Source: Strix aluco
Lineage: Eukaryota > Chordata > Aves > Strigiformes > Strigidae
NCBI RefSeq assembly: GCF_031877795.1
Contig: NC_133935.1
Coordinates: 49,003,330 to 49,067,329, forward strand
Reading direction: 5' to 3'
DNA length: 64,000 bases
Numbering within the stretch: the first letter of the stretch is position 1; every line of letters starts with the position of its first letter. Both the position numbers and the translations under genes were made by a program. Positions 12,406 to 25,700 of this stretch are shown piece after piece. The notes under the pieces were generated by a model. The model was not told the DNA's origin and made no database searches. It saw nothing but the letters and a program-made list of their open reading frames with translations.

Positions 12406-14953
12406 CTATAATTAAATTGTTCATAGACCTTGCATTCTAATGAGAGTCAGTTTTCCTCTTATTTCTGTCCTGTGCCTTTCTAGGTAGGGACTGCCTCAAT
12501 ATGGATCAGCGTTACTGCAGTTCCTACCCATGAAGTCAGTGTGCAACACATGGCCAGCTCAGGACGACTGTAGTCAGCCTATTGCTTGTTCTGGGTCGAA
12601 GTGGACCTCCATGCAGACTTTGGAATCCATAGTCTAGCTTGAGTGGTACTGACAGTGGGTCTGGTGGGTTGCCCAGTCATTTCACTTCATTTCCTAGCCA
12701 TAACTTTCTTTGAAGTGGCAATAGTTCTTTTTCAGAAATGAAGCTGTAAAGAACAAAGTGAAGAAAAGTAGGAATACATTTCAGAACAAAACAAACTAGG
12801 GAGTGCAATCCAGATGGCAACATCTACAAATGATTTGGTTTCTTTCCCACTAGATCTGGAGATCAAATTCAATTCTCCATCTTAATTCCCTGTTTTCAGA
12901 GATCTGTTTAGAATACTGGTACTCTGCCATGAACTGTAGCAATGCTAGAAAATTTTTTTAAGACTGTTAATTCTGTTAGAAGCTATGTGGCCTGGCTCTG
13001 TTCCAGTACAAGTCTTGTCCCGGGACACACAGTTAGAAACACACAGTGGTCCCGATTACTTGAAATACAGTTCACTATTTAGTTGAAGTCAGTTCTGGTT
13101 TGGCAGTGAAAAATGGCTTTTTGCTGTACATTCAGTTGATTCAAAGCATAAGAGGTAGCTCAGCTGTTCACTTCAGGTACAAAAACAGAGTTATCGAGGC
13201 TTTACTGATTAAAGGAAACTTATCTATATGCTGAATCTTTTTATATGCAGTAAATTACTGCTGTATGGAAAGAAATCTTACATCATCCCTCATAGGTACA
13301 GTATCCAGTACTGCAGGCTGAGCAGACCCAGGAATTTATTTTAATTGTTAATGGTAGGTTTAATACTTCTCACAAGCTGGAAATGCCAGGAAATAATTGG
13401 TGTCTCAGTTCATGGGAGTGTTTATCATTTAGATGGCCCTCACACAAACTATAAACAGTCTAAATACTAATGCTGGAAAGGCCAATTTAAATCGGTACTT
13501 AATGCTAGTCTATACTTAGCTCTTCCTTGTGTTTCCCATGAGTGCAGTATCACAGTGATAGCAGCAGGAATGAGCACTGCTGATAGCAAGGCACTGGAAA
13601 TCTCATTTTTCTTAATTTGAAGTCAGAATACAATGTTATTTGTAGAAAGTCTTAAATGACTGGAATAACTATAGTGTTTTAGCTGTACTTGGACTCTTAG
13701 TGCTTTAGTATATATAGCACTGCATTGGTGCTAGTGCTGCTATGGGGAAGTGGCTAAAGAATATGGCACTACATTGGCTCACAAGATGCTCCAAAAAGTC
13801 TGTGTGCAATGGATGTGGATGTTGTTATTGCTAGTAGTTGGCCTTGAAATAGCCCTTGTGATCTGCTTCCTTTCCACGAAAACCAGGGACTAATCTTAAT
13901 GTCTGGTGAGATAAGATGCTTCTTGTTCTAGGGACTACAGTATTGTTTGGTTTCTGTGATTGGTTGGTTATTTTATATATTAGATATATTCATATATTAG
14001 ATATATTTATATATTAGATAATAATTATGTACAGAAAGGTAATATAAATGTAGTAAATATATTGGCTAGTTTAGTGCAGGATCAGGACATTAAACCTGCC
14101 TTCTAGGTCACTGCTTTGTGCTTGTGTAGGAAATCATCAAGGATTTGAGGAAGCTAATGCTTTTAATCAGCCCTTAATTCACTTGATCTGAAAGGACGTT
14201 TTACATGTAATTCACTGAACCTGTTGGCTCTGAGATATTTTGAAGACCTGTCTGTGTGCTTGATACTCATGGTGATAATGAGCAGTCCTAGGGCTGAATG
14301 AATTAATTTTTTTTATAAAAATATGTATTTTTTTATAAAAATATGCCTTTACAGAAGGCATATGTCTCCTCTGTAGAGGAGCGTCTCTTACAATTTAGCT
14401 CTATCCACCTCCATCCAGGAGGGAGCTGGGACACCATCAGGTCTCCAATATAAGTCCTTTGCTACCTTAATCTTATAATTTCACCACTGTCTTTTAGATG
14501 TGGGATGTGCTTTTTGGCGCTGCAGCTTGGTCTGATGAATCCCTAGCTAGGGAAGCTGCACGTTGTGAGTTCGCAGTAGTCATCTTAAGTTTGGACTGTG
14601 GCAGAAAGGCTGCAAATACAATTGTAAGCAGGTACATTCCTCTTGGTGCAGCAGTCCATATGGCAACTGACAAGTTGGGAACCAAGGAGGGATGTCTGAA
14701 ACTTCCTTCCAGTAGAGAGGAGAGCTGGACAGAATGGCTTAGAGGGTATAGGAGCACTCTGGAAGGACATCCTTCATACTCTATTGCAGGTTGTCCCTGG
14801 ATACAACCATGGAGAGGATGACACATTGCAGAGGTGGAAATTGAGATGGTTGTCCACACTTGACTATGAATAAAAGTAACATGATTTTTCCTGACTAGGA
14901 TTTTTTTCAGTTCCAAACATACACTACTGCAGTAAGACTTATCATCTGTTTTC
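12406..14953. other. Intronic sequence with AT-rich tandem repeats
   Basis: No coding homology seen. Tandem TATATTAGATA-type units lie at 13972-14021. Two copies of a TTTTTTATAAAAATATG-like unit lie at about 14305-14346. At 14494-14955 both strands are open for more than 100 codons, without any recognised family. Confidence 0.55.
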
Positions 14954-15000
14954 ACAGAATTTCAGGCAGGTTGAGATTGGAAAGGACCTCTGGAGGTTAT
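14954..15000 (-). mobile_element. CR1 3' end scrap, antisense
   Basis: CACAGAATTTCAGGCAGGTTG followed by GATTGGAAAGGACCTCTGG is the complement of the CR1 terminal segment and of the GGACCTC...CCTTCCAA block. About 47 bp survive. Confidence 0.6.
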
Positions 15001-16641
15001 GTAAGAGAGAAGGGCTAGGGTGGTGGGGATGGGTGATTCTCTTTCTTTCCTTTTTGAAGAAGGATGTGCTCAAAAGCTAGTATCTCTGGTTTCTCCACTC
15101 TGTAGCTTGTCTAGACTTACAGAAATCTAAACTATTTTATTTTTTTTAATGGAACAGTAGCTCTGCATACAACAAAGCCGAATAACTACCTTCCTCACCA
15201 AAGCACTTACAGTGAACTTATTTTTAAAAGTATGGATTGCTTGCTCACATTGCCCTTTAATGCAAGAGTCAGTAGCAGCATCTCACAGCTTCATGCATAG
15301 CATGTGGATAGAACGGTTGAACACCAATGTCTTCTAGAGAGACTGTGTAAAACTACAGGATCTTGAGACCTCTCCTTGTTGAATCTGTCTCCTCTCAGTG
15401 CTGTCTTGTTCCTTCTTGATTCCAAACCTGAGACTCTTTCCTCAGTTTTACCTGTCTTGCAGTGTTTTCCTTTCTAGCTATGTGACTGGCTCACTGCAGT
15501 GATACCATGAGGGTCATGGCTTCCAACTCTGGGAAACTGTTATGCTCCAGAGGTTGTTTGTGGATCATCAAATCTGTAGTAAAGATTTAGGAAATAATGC
15601 TTTTTATAGTACTGGATATTCTGGCTCAGCCAGACCCGGTACAAGCAGCACCTACATTCGTCTTTCTTGTAAGTAATAATGACAGCTGGACTCCTGAAAC
15701 AGCTCATGAGTCCCAGGAAAGCCCTTTGTGAGAGCTGGGGACAGGTAGCATGCATACAAGGGTCTGGGCATTAGCAATCTATAGGCTCTGACTGCTGTTA
15801 TCAAGGATCTCATCGAGTTTCATTGCTGCCATCTACTGAAACTAGAGCTTTCCACCTCATTGAGCAGGCTAGTGGGAAGCATAGTTTTGCAGATGAGGTA
15901 TGAAATGCCACAATATCCCTAAAAATAATAATAAAAATACCCCCCTTAAATGAGGACTTCCAAAATGTATGCATATTTATTTGGTTTTGTTACTTAAAGT
16001 TCAGCTTCCTATGCAGCATCAGTGGTCCTAACTAATACTCTTTCTGTGGCTACTAATTCTTTCCCTGCTGATTTTTTTGTCTCTGATACAGCTCTGCCTG
16101 GTATCTCCTGTTTTCTGAGCAGTAACTCATGAATGTGTTTAGCTTTTCTGTGTTGTCTTTAATACAAAAAATATGCTCTTTGTGAAAAAGCTCTGTATGT
16201 ACTTCAGAAAACCCTTATGATTTAATATGTTGGGGGGAAGACTGTCTTATTTTAAATACTCTTTAGCTGCTCGGTGACTTTGCTTGACAAGATCTTGCTT
16301 GCTAAACTTGATTTGAAAAATGTTTATTACAAAAAAAAAACCCCAAACTCTTTTCTAGCACTGGTTAAATGCTTTTGAAATTGCAAGGTTCACTACAGAC
16401 TTATGGTCAGAAGGCAAAACATGTTTATTCGTCTAACTAATATAGCAAGTACTCATAGAATAAAAACCCCACAGTCTACTTTGATGTGCTATATGTAGGA
16501 CTGACTGGGCAGCAACGAAATGAGAATTTGTACGGTGGTCTTAATGACCAACTTTAGTTTGTTTTTGTTTTTTTTTTCTCTAAGGTTTGTATGATTTTAT
16601 ACTTGTTTAAAAAAATGTCTTTTCCCCTTCCCCTCTTAAAG
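15001..16641. other. CPM intron, no feature recognised
   Basis: AT-rich unique-looking sequence up to the acceptor at 16640-16641. A short A/C run lies at 16330-16345. No coding pattern was seen. Confidence 0.55.
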
Positions 16642-16739
16642 GTAGAGACCTGTGGGTTCTTGTTCTGGGAAGGTTTCCAACCCATCATAAGATTGGCATT
16701 CCAGAGTTCAAGTATGTTGCTAATATGCATGGGGATGAG
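16642..16739 (+). CDS. CPM: CPM exon: first zinc-ligand motif HGDE
   Basis: This 98-bp exon completes a split Gly codon (G|GT) and then encodes 32 residues from RDLWVL to NMHGDE. The acceptor is the pyrimidine-rich tract ending in AAAG, and the donor is GTACGT after GAG. The His and Glu of HGDE bind the catalytic zinc. The phase requires an upstream exon ending in G, and none was recognised in the 16.6 kb to the left. Confidence 0.93.
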
Positions 16740-19700
16740 GTACGTTTCAACTTTTGCACTGTCATTTATATCAAATACACTTACCAGGGGTTTAGACTGA
16801 ACTTCTCTCAGGCGTGTGCTACTTATTATTGAGGTATCTCATACCTCAAAGAGGACATAGTATGTGTGTATTTCTTGAGGCATTTCAAGAATAAAGTTCT
16901 CTTGTTTTAACGGAAGGGCTTTAGGCAACCTTATATCACTGCGAAGAATCCTACAATCCCACACCGAAGACCTCTCTTAAGTAGAGAGCTTTGTCTTCTC
17001 CACGTGAATAAACCCAGAGACTTTAACTTTCCCAGCAATGAGTCAGATGCAATAGTTTGCTTGTACATTATTATTACCTAGGCATGAAGATAGAACTCTT
17101 CAAATAAATCATAAGATTGAATAATAATTGCTGTGAAGCACCAGATGATTTATTTTGGGAAGAAAATTTCTCTTGGGAACTTTAAGTTAGGAATCCCTAG
17201 ATTCATCTGAGATAACACAGTGAATACAAAACAAAAAGCAATTTCAGGATTAACTTGCTCTGGAAGGAATGCCCACTTATTAACGATAAAGGAGAAAATG
17301 GTGATTATGAACCTTTCTGGTTTAGTACATGAATCTGGAACAGAAAGACTCAAAGTTTCACTCTTCTCTATAATCTTTTCTTGCTTTCTATTTCCCTTAT
17401 TCTTTAGCTTTATCTGCTTATATTAGTCATGTTCAGGATAAGTTTAAACTACACAATGTATTTCTATGCAGTCTTTAATGTGAAGGGTAAGTAATACAAC
17501 AGAAATGACAAAATTCGTGCATATCTATATGTATATGCTAGACCGTCAATTCCAAAAATGAAGAAAAACAGATGTAGTAGGAAGTGTATCCTGTGTAAAG
17601 CATAAGATATCACAAGCTATTGCTATTACCGATACTGTGTGTGAGCACTTACACGCCTACAGACACTTGTGACGTTATGTGCCAAGAATTTTCCCCAAGT
17701 TAGACTAGTTTCACCTTGTTTGACAGTGGCTGTGCTCGAAGTGCTGCTGGGAGTCTTGAGTGCTTTGGAGTTTACCTGTGTGGGAGTAAGCTGATTCATG
17801 GTTTCAAATGGGTACACATGTTACTAGATGCCCAAGATGGGGTTTGCAACTCCTAAAACTCCTGGTGTATGTCAGCAGGCTAGTCCAGGGTGCCTTGGAG
17901 CTGAGGCTCCATATGACAGTCCCTACAGACTGCTGAAGGGAATTGCAAACCTACGGCTACAGATGACCCAGCTTCAGTGGGAAAGAGATGGAGGGCAGGA
18001 TATAATCTCATCCAGAATGGCCTGACTCTCAAACTCAGTATTGCTGGACTGCAGAAGGCCACTCCTATTGAAACATCCACAATGAAGCACTCCTGCCATT
18101 ACGGCTGCCCACCTGGAAATGCACAAGGAACTTTGACTGTGGAGAGACATGCATTGTTCACATATCCACAGGGTCAGGAATTGCTGGAGATCAGGCAACC
18201 TGGATCACTGCCTAGGATCTAAACTTTTATATTGACTTTGTGAGGAAATGAGGCAAGACTCTTTTTTAAAGTATCTGGCACTGTGTCTGAGTTTGAACAG
18301 GGTTGATCCTTGAGCTGCCTAGGTACCGTACAGCACTCCGTGCCATACTACATTCTAGACTGTTCATTAGACCAAGAATGCACATAAGGAAGATTCTGGA
18401 AATAGATCTATTCTTCCTTTTCAGGCCCTGATGATGAACTTTGCCTTATGTTTTTTTGTGTATGGATATAATGCACAGTTGGTGTTTGTTTTTCCTATCT
18501 GACCATGAATGTATTTCAGATGGCAGGAAATGAGTTCCTCATATAGAGGAGCATTGGAGAACTTGAATATTTTTTTCCCATGATCTGAGATTCTGCTGGG
18601 CTAATCACTGGGGAAAGATTCAACTACACCTATAATATATTAAGCAGATAATTTTTGCACTAACTGTATATGACAAGCTTCAACTTGCGCTCCAGTCTTT
18701 GGTGACATAAAACTGCAGTATTATGGCTTCATTGATCTAGTTAGGTCTCTTGTGCTTCAGTGATGCTTTCCGTAAGTGTTACAAAGTGAGAAAAGTTCTG
18801 TTCTCAAGTGTTGTTCGGTGATGCTGCCCTTCTAACTTGTCATGATCACACAAATGACACTTTCCTTTTTTGACTCAGCTGGCTGGCTGTTCCTGAAACC
18901 TAAAAGTTGCGGGGGGAGCCTGAATTGCATGTGTGCAGGCTGTTCACACATGCCGCTGAAAGAAAACCTGGGTTATTTGGAGAGCTGCCCAGTGGGGAAG
19001 TTCTAATAAAATAATGTGAGTACACAATACTAGGAAGAGAGTACTTTTTTCAGAACTGGAGGGATTTAAGTACGTTAATTTTTCTTAGTATTATAAGACA
19101 TGACCAGCCAAGGTTGTGATCACCATTGCCAAATAGAGTGAACTTTTGCCCCAGATCCCCAGAGATGCCACAAAAGACTTGTCCCATTCTTTGTGTGCCT
19201 ATATGAAGTTGGACACCATTTTTAACAGTACTCTTTGTTTAACCCAAGCCAGATTAAAACTAATAATTGGAAGTAGTTATCGCTTGCAGCTATGTGAGAC
19301 TTTAATCAAAATGGCACTAATAGACTGCACAAAATGCATAAGCCTGTGAAATGTTAATAAAGTCTTCACTGAGAGATGAGTTGCCTGCTCTTCTGGGGCA
19401 GCTGTGGTTCTGAATTAGGCAGCAGTCTCTCTTGTCCCAGGCTTGTACTCTTACTTGAAAGATCTCTTCTTCAGTGTGTACGCTCACATGTTCCTCTCCG
19501 GGGAAGAACTCATTCCACTTAACACTGACCACAACCGAACCCCCAAACACTCCTAAGTCATAAATGGGAGCAGAACTATCACCTTTTGATCAGCTGTACC
19601 AGTGACTTGAGTCCAGTCTACACAACTGAACCATAGCATCTAATCAGAAGGCTGTTCCTAAACCATGTATCTGACAGCAGGAAAACCCTTTAAGGAAAAA

Positions 19701-22700
19701 CATGTCTGAACAAAGTGTAAACTACCTGTGCATTTCTGTTTGTTCCTTTTAAGGAAGCCATAAACTTAATACATTAACTTTCTGCAGCTACAGTGTAACT
19801 GGGCCATCACAAGATAAACTTTTTCCCAGGATGGTAATGCTGATACCAACCCTTTTCTCCTAAATCATCCACTTCTGATCACTTTCTTAGTGTCATAGTA
19901 TTTTGCCTCTTCCATTATGTGAAGCTGAGCCTGTACTGATAGGCCTAAGCTAGCCTACGTGAAAGGATGTGTTTGTCTTGCTGGCTTATCCTGTGATTTA
20001 AGTTAATGCAACTAGATCCTATTTTCCATGTCATCATAGACAGTCATATCCACAGAAGGGTTTCCTGAGATACAGTGATTTATTAGGCTTGGGTGACTGA
20101 GGACTGGGGTAGGTTTATTTGTGGTCTCAATATAATTTGGTCTTAAAAAAACAAACAACAAACTTAACGAGCCTTGTGTAGAATTTCTCACTCTCAGAAA
20201 ACGAATGGAAGCTGCATTTACACTATCAAAATGTCACTGAAAAAAAAGTGGGGTTTTTAATCACCAGGTTGGACAAAGTTGTGTCTACATACTACACAAT
20301 CTGCTGTAAGGAATTTTCAGCACATATTCCTATGTTGTTCTTACTGTGCAATATAGTGCAGAAGTGGTGTGGCAGGGAAACAAATACATGCTCGAGAAAA
20401 GAGGATTTAAAAAAAAAAAGTCTTGTATAGTGAACTGTTTTCCACCTGGCTTCAGTATCAGCTGATGTGATGTAAAGAAGGTCAGAAGCACCAGAGATTT
20501 CAAAATTCAAAGCAATCAAATCCATTTGCTAACAGACCTAAAAAAAAAAAAAGAAAAAAGAAAAAAGAAAAAAAAAAAAAACTGGATGCTGCTGAGATCT
20601 CTTTCAACACAGGTAGGCTTGCTGCCTTGCCCTGTTTACCTTTTTACTTATCTTTACTCCCACTCTTCTGAGTGGAAAAAGAAAAAGTGATCCATTTCTC
20701 AGCCAGGTGAAGCCTGTGCTGAGAAGCCTGAAGCCTGTGAAATTTGTCCAGGGGGTAACACCTTATGCCAGTTACTAGTTCAAATGCGGGCTTTATGTTA
20801 TCATTTCCTTCAGTGATAAACTAAAGAACTGCGATTCCCTGTCATACATGGGGTAGCTCTTATATTTCTGTAGTGATTGCTGCTATAGAAATAAATGGGT
20901 ATGTGCACAAACAGTCACTTTAACACTGGTGTATTTCAGTAAAGAAGGACAAACACAGTGGGGTGTGTCACAGCCATGCATAATAATTAGCGCTGTGCAA
21001 GTGTTCAGAACAAACGTCTCCTAAGTGTGGCATTGAAGTGGTAAACCAGGATGGACTATCGGTTTCTCTGCTGTAACCCTGCTTCCTTGGGCGGGGTTGT
21101 GCCTGGTATGCTGCGCTAGGTCTGTAGAGCAGTCAGGGCTGGAGCAAGGAGACTGGCAAGACCGTGCTGCTCTGAAACAGGCCCTACCTGATGGTTTGGA
21201 TCTTTCTTTCAACATAGTTCAACTTAAAAACCAGGCCACGTTTAAGGAAAGAATTTTAATCATAAAAATGGGTAGAGTCTATCCACCCATAGTCCCCTGG
21301 TATTAGGTCTTTATCATGTGGTAACAAAAATGTTTTAAAAACAGGGGTGCTGCAGTAAAGCGTTACAGTGCAGGTGCAATAGGAGCTGACCTTAATCTTT
21401 TACCTGGCTGTTGCTGGGGCTTCTTGAGTAAGCTCTTCAGCAGCTGAGCAGGGTGCTGACCCAACCATGCCAGAAGCAATAGTCAGCAAGTTTACAGGGT
21501 ATGTCTACAGAAGCAGCAGTCACACCCTTTTCTGCGGCGTTGATCCATGCCCTGACACATGTATGCTTCTTCACTGAGGACTTCCCCCGAGGATCACCGA
21601 AAGCCTTTCCTGCTGACTCTCTCCCTTTCGGGCACACAAGGAAACTTGACAGATGAAAGTGCACAGAGAAACTTAATGTCTAACTGTATTCCTAGAGGTG
21701 GGAGAAAGGGTTTTCCTCTGCCTTTGTGTCCCCCCTCATCTGAGCTACAGCAAAACAATGCACCTGGGCATCGCCCTTGGGCTACTGCAATTAAAACCAA
21801 ATACATCATGTATTCTTCAAGTCCCAGAGCACATAAAGGCTGTCTCCGGCTGTCTCATCTTCATATTGGACTAGAGGCAGGTTAAGGTGTCTGTCCTTGA
21901 CATTGCTGTGAGCAGCTTCCCTCCACTGTGTCTAGATCATTTATTTGAAGTTCCATAGTAAAAACAAGTGTCTCGTAACTTTTTTCCCCAGGTACAGCTG
22001 ACCTCTCTAGTAACAGGGTAAAGCTTGGCTGGGCAGCAGATGCCTTCCAAGGGCTTGGTCAAAACTTGAGCTATATACTTTCCCAGAAACAAAAACTTTC
22101 CCTTTCCCTCCCCTCAAACACCTCCAGATGTGCTTTTTCAAGAAATGCAGGGTAGTCTGGACTAAAACCCACCCCTCTGTCACCCCACCAAAACACAGTG
22201 GTAATAAATATACTCTTCTTCCACTGGGGAATGATCAAAGTACCAACACTCTGGGATAGAGATCAGCTGAATTGTTTAATGTACTAAGTACTCAGGTACA
22301 AGAGCTATACAAGGTTTCCTATAAAATAGGGTTATTTTTTTAAAATACTGTATATGTAAGTAAGTCTGGGTTTAAGTGCAAATAGTGTCATCTATGAAAA
22401 ACTTGTTATCTTCCATTCTTTATAAACATTGTCCTTTTCCTTCTTGTTGATTTTCTTCATCTTTTCCTCCTTCCTACCCTTTCTTTTCTTTTTGTCAGGC
22501 ACTGAAGAGAAGTATGGTAGGAGCAGAGGCGCTTTCCCAGTTTCTTCAGAGAGCAGTCCAGTCTTGTCTGTAGCTTAGCTATCTCTGTGGTAGGGCTGTT
22601 CTTGCTGCTTCTGAGCCTGCTAGCCTTATCTCTTATGCCCAGGGCCATGATTTGGCTGACTTTTCTCTCCTCCTTTCTTCCCCCTCTCCCTGTGCTTCCC

Positions 22701-25700
22701 AAGATGTCTATCACCCAGAGCTGGAACTGAGCTGCCTGTACAAGACAGGTTCTATTGCATCCCTTCTTAAATTTCACAGAGCAAGTTTATCAAACCTGCA
22801 GAGCAGTCTGATTTCATGTACTCAGGTGCTGTTACAAAAGCTACTGGAAAAGGAGGAAATTAGGTACCTCCCCTCCCCCCCCCCCCCCCCCCCCGCCCCC
22901 AGCCGTAAAGCCCATTTGCTGTACTGTCTAGAAAAAGAACTGCTTACGTGGCTTCCCCAGATTACTGGATGGTGGCTTGCAGGAGACCAGCAGGAGCTGA
23001 CAGGCAAGGGTTAGAGAATTTGGGAACAAATCTGCTGGGGGGCAGGGTGGGAAGAGATCCTTCCTTTTCCTTGTACAAACAGCATGGCAAAATTGCTTGA
23101 GTACCAACTCAAAGACTCTGTGGCTGCCTTCAACTATGACACTTAAAACAGTGTGATCCGCAGCTTAGTGGGATCATGTTTAGCACTACATTGTTTGTTT
23201 GTTTGTTTCTCCTGCAATAAACAGCAATTGCCAGCTCACTGGCAAGATGTGGTTTGCTCCCAGTCTGAACAGCAGTTAGGCCCAGCCCTCCTTGCCCCAT
23301 GGTGTATTAACTCAGCTCCTGCAGGCAGAGCAGTGTCTGTGTTCCTGTTTACCTTAACACCCAGAGCAGGATTTGCCACTTAAAATGCACCAGTGTGAAA
23401 ATTCAACAAGATATTAGTGCAGCAAATAGCTGTGGATAAATATTCCTTTTCCTCTGCCTGATTTCACCTACCTTTTACCTTAGTCTGTACCAGTCTGAAA
23501 GCAAAGACATATTTATCTGTGACACCAGGTTCATCCAGTAATGCCACTCCATGTTCCTCACTTTAGGAAAAAAAAATTCTCTGCAATATTTCCACTTCAG
23601 TGGTGCAAGACTCATTCGAAAAGATACTGAGATGCTGTAGCTCTGAATTAGAGCCTGCAGTGATTTACCAGGCTTTGTTCTTGTAGATAAAGATAAATTA
23701 TCTCCAGAGCACATCTAGTTGCAAGTCTTGTTTTGTTCCCATCTCAGCCAGGGCTTAGGAACCCTACAGTGCTCTTGAGGCATGGGTTGCCATGCTATAG
23801 AAAGTGCTCCTGGAAAGTATGGTTCAGTGAATGCTATATGGTGGTTTCTGGGGTAGAAACTCACTGAAGCTGGAACTTGCCACTATTTTGCCTGAAATCT
23901 GGTAGAGTAGGCTAAAGGGAGATGTCCTGCCAGCTTTCTCAACCTATACAAACAAAAATATATATTTAGCTTTTTCTCTGCCACTGCCTTTCCTTGATCC
24001 AAAGTCTGCATCGAAATGTCCTTCCATCTCTTTTTCTAAGGATTTACATATACCTGTTTGGTTTCCCCAATGCCTGTGTTCATGGCATTAAAATAAAGCA
24101 ATGTAACACAGTTTTATATATATATGTGTGTGTGTATATATATATGTGTGTGTGTGTGTCTGCGGGGCCTCTCTTGATCCTGTATTAAAGTTGACTTTCT
24201 GTAAAAGAGGAACAACAAAACCTGCTCTGTAGCACCCTGGAAATCATGGAAGGTTTCTTCTGAGCCATCACTGCCACATGGTGATGCACAGCACTGACGC
24301 TTGTGTGCAGGGCCCTGGGTCCCTCGGGCATCAGCGCAGAGCTGACTCCGCGGTGCAGCTGAGATAATGCAGTGGTGCGTTTCCAAGCCCACGTGATCTT
24401 TAACAGGCAGCCTACGCAGTTTTAGTTTTTGATAAAGCTGTGCCTTATCCATACAGGATTTAAGCAGTGCAGCTGACACAGTCAGTTTCCCATTACAGAA
24501 AAAACTCTGGTTGATCTGGGTTTAAAACCCTTGTGAAAACTTTCCAATGACTCATTCCATCTATTAAATTACTTTAAATATATTTAGGAGAGAGTGTAAA
24601 ATAAAACAGTGTTAACCAGAATGTTTTTGTATGCCTTGTGTCTTGTATGTCTGTGTAATTCAGTAAGAAAAACCTGTAAATGCAAGGTGCTGGGTCTTTT
24701 TTTTTATTATTATTATTATTCTTCCATAGAAAACTTAAAATAAAATCTATGCTTCTTTATGCAGACTGTTGGGAGAGAAATCCTGCTCCATTTGATAGAC
24801 TTCCTGGTGACCAGCTATAGACGTGACCCAGTTATTACCCGGTTACTCAATAATACCCGGATTCATATCATGCCAACAATGAATCCTGATGGATTTGAAG
24901 CTACAAAAGTGCCTGATTGTTATTACACACGAGGAAGGTAAGGGTGGCTTAGGAGGGTGGGAGTAGGTAAAGGAAATGGGTGGGGAGTAATAATCAGAGA
25001 TAGCCAAGAGACTGAATCATACTTGGTGGAGAGGATAGCCTCGAGGATGTGTTAGGGCTAATTTTGGCCTGTGCTGTTCTGAAGACGCACTGTTACGGCA
25101 TAGAGTTTTTGGAAGACTGAGTCAGACTGGTGTTTATACGTGGTGCGGCCAGAGAAAATTGGTCAGAATGGTGTAATGACCTAACCTTTTAGGCAGGAGA
25201 CCCAGATTGCAAATAGAAGCACAATTACCTATTTAGACCTTTAGGGTACTACAAAAAAAGAAGGAAAACTCCACCCACGGGGATCTATTTCAATTGGAGA
25301 ACCCTGTAACCCTTCTTAATGAGGAAAAGGTGTGTCTAAGCTTGTTGAATGGACTTCTAGAAGTGTGCTTAAAGATCATGTTGAATGAAGATCTAGTAAG
25401 AGGGAGGAGTTACGTAAGCAGATAGCTATAACAGGTGCTGTACTAATAGTAGTGCTAGGAAAAAAACCTGTGCAGAAGACAACCTAGCATTGCATCCTGT
25501 GCTACTTTTGCATTCTTTAACATAGCTATTGCAGAGACCAAAAAGGGGATGAGAAATTTAACAAGCTAGAAGAGGGAAGAAGAGCATAGAGTGAGAGAAT
25601 GGGAAGAAGTGCCAAAGGGATAAAGTTGGAATGGGCAGAAAAAACAAACTCATGAGCTAGAAGTTCTCTTGGATCACTGGCCGTGGCAACATCAGAAGCA

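Larger units (their letters stand above)
16740..24764 (+). other. CPM: CPM intron (8.0 kb) with simple repeats
   Basis: The intron starts GTACGT and ends TATGCAG. It holds an A-rich (GAAAAAA)n tract at 20540-20581, C20 at 22875-22894, TTTG repeats near 23199-23212, TA/TG dinucleotides at 24115-24159 and ATT repeats at 24705-24720. No extra exon was recognised. Confidence 0.8.

Noticed and set aside
14494..14955. Open frames of 153 codons (-) and 107 codons (+) over the same bases
   Set aside because: No recognisable domain, no splice or poly(A) context, and the - frame runs to the edge of a CR1 scrap. Considered chance within the CPM intron.
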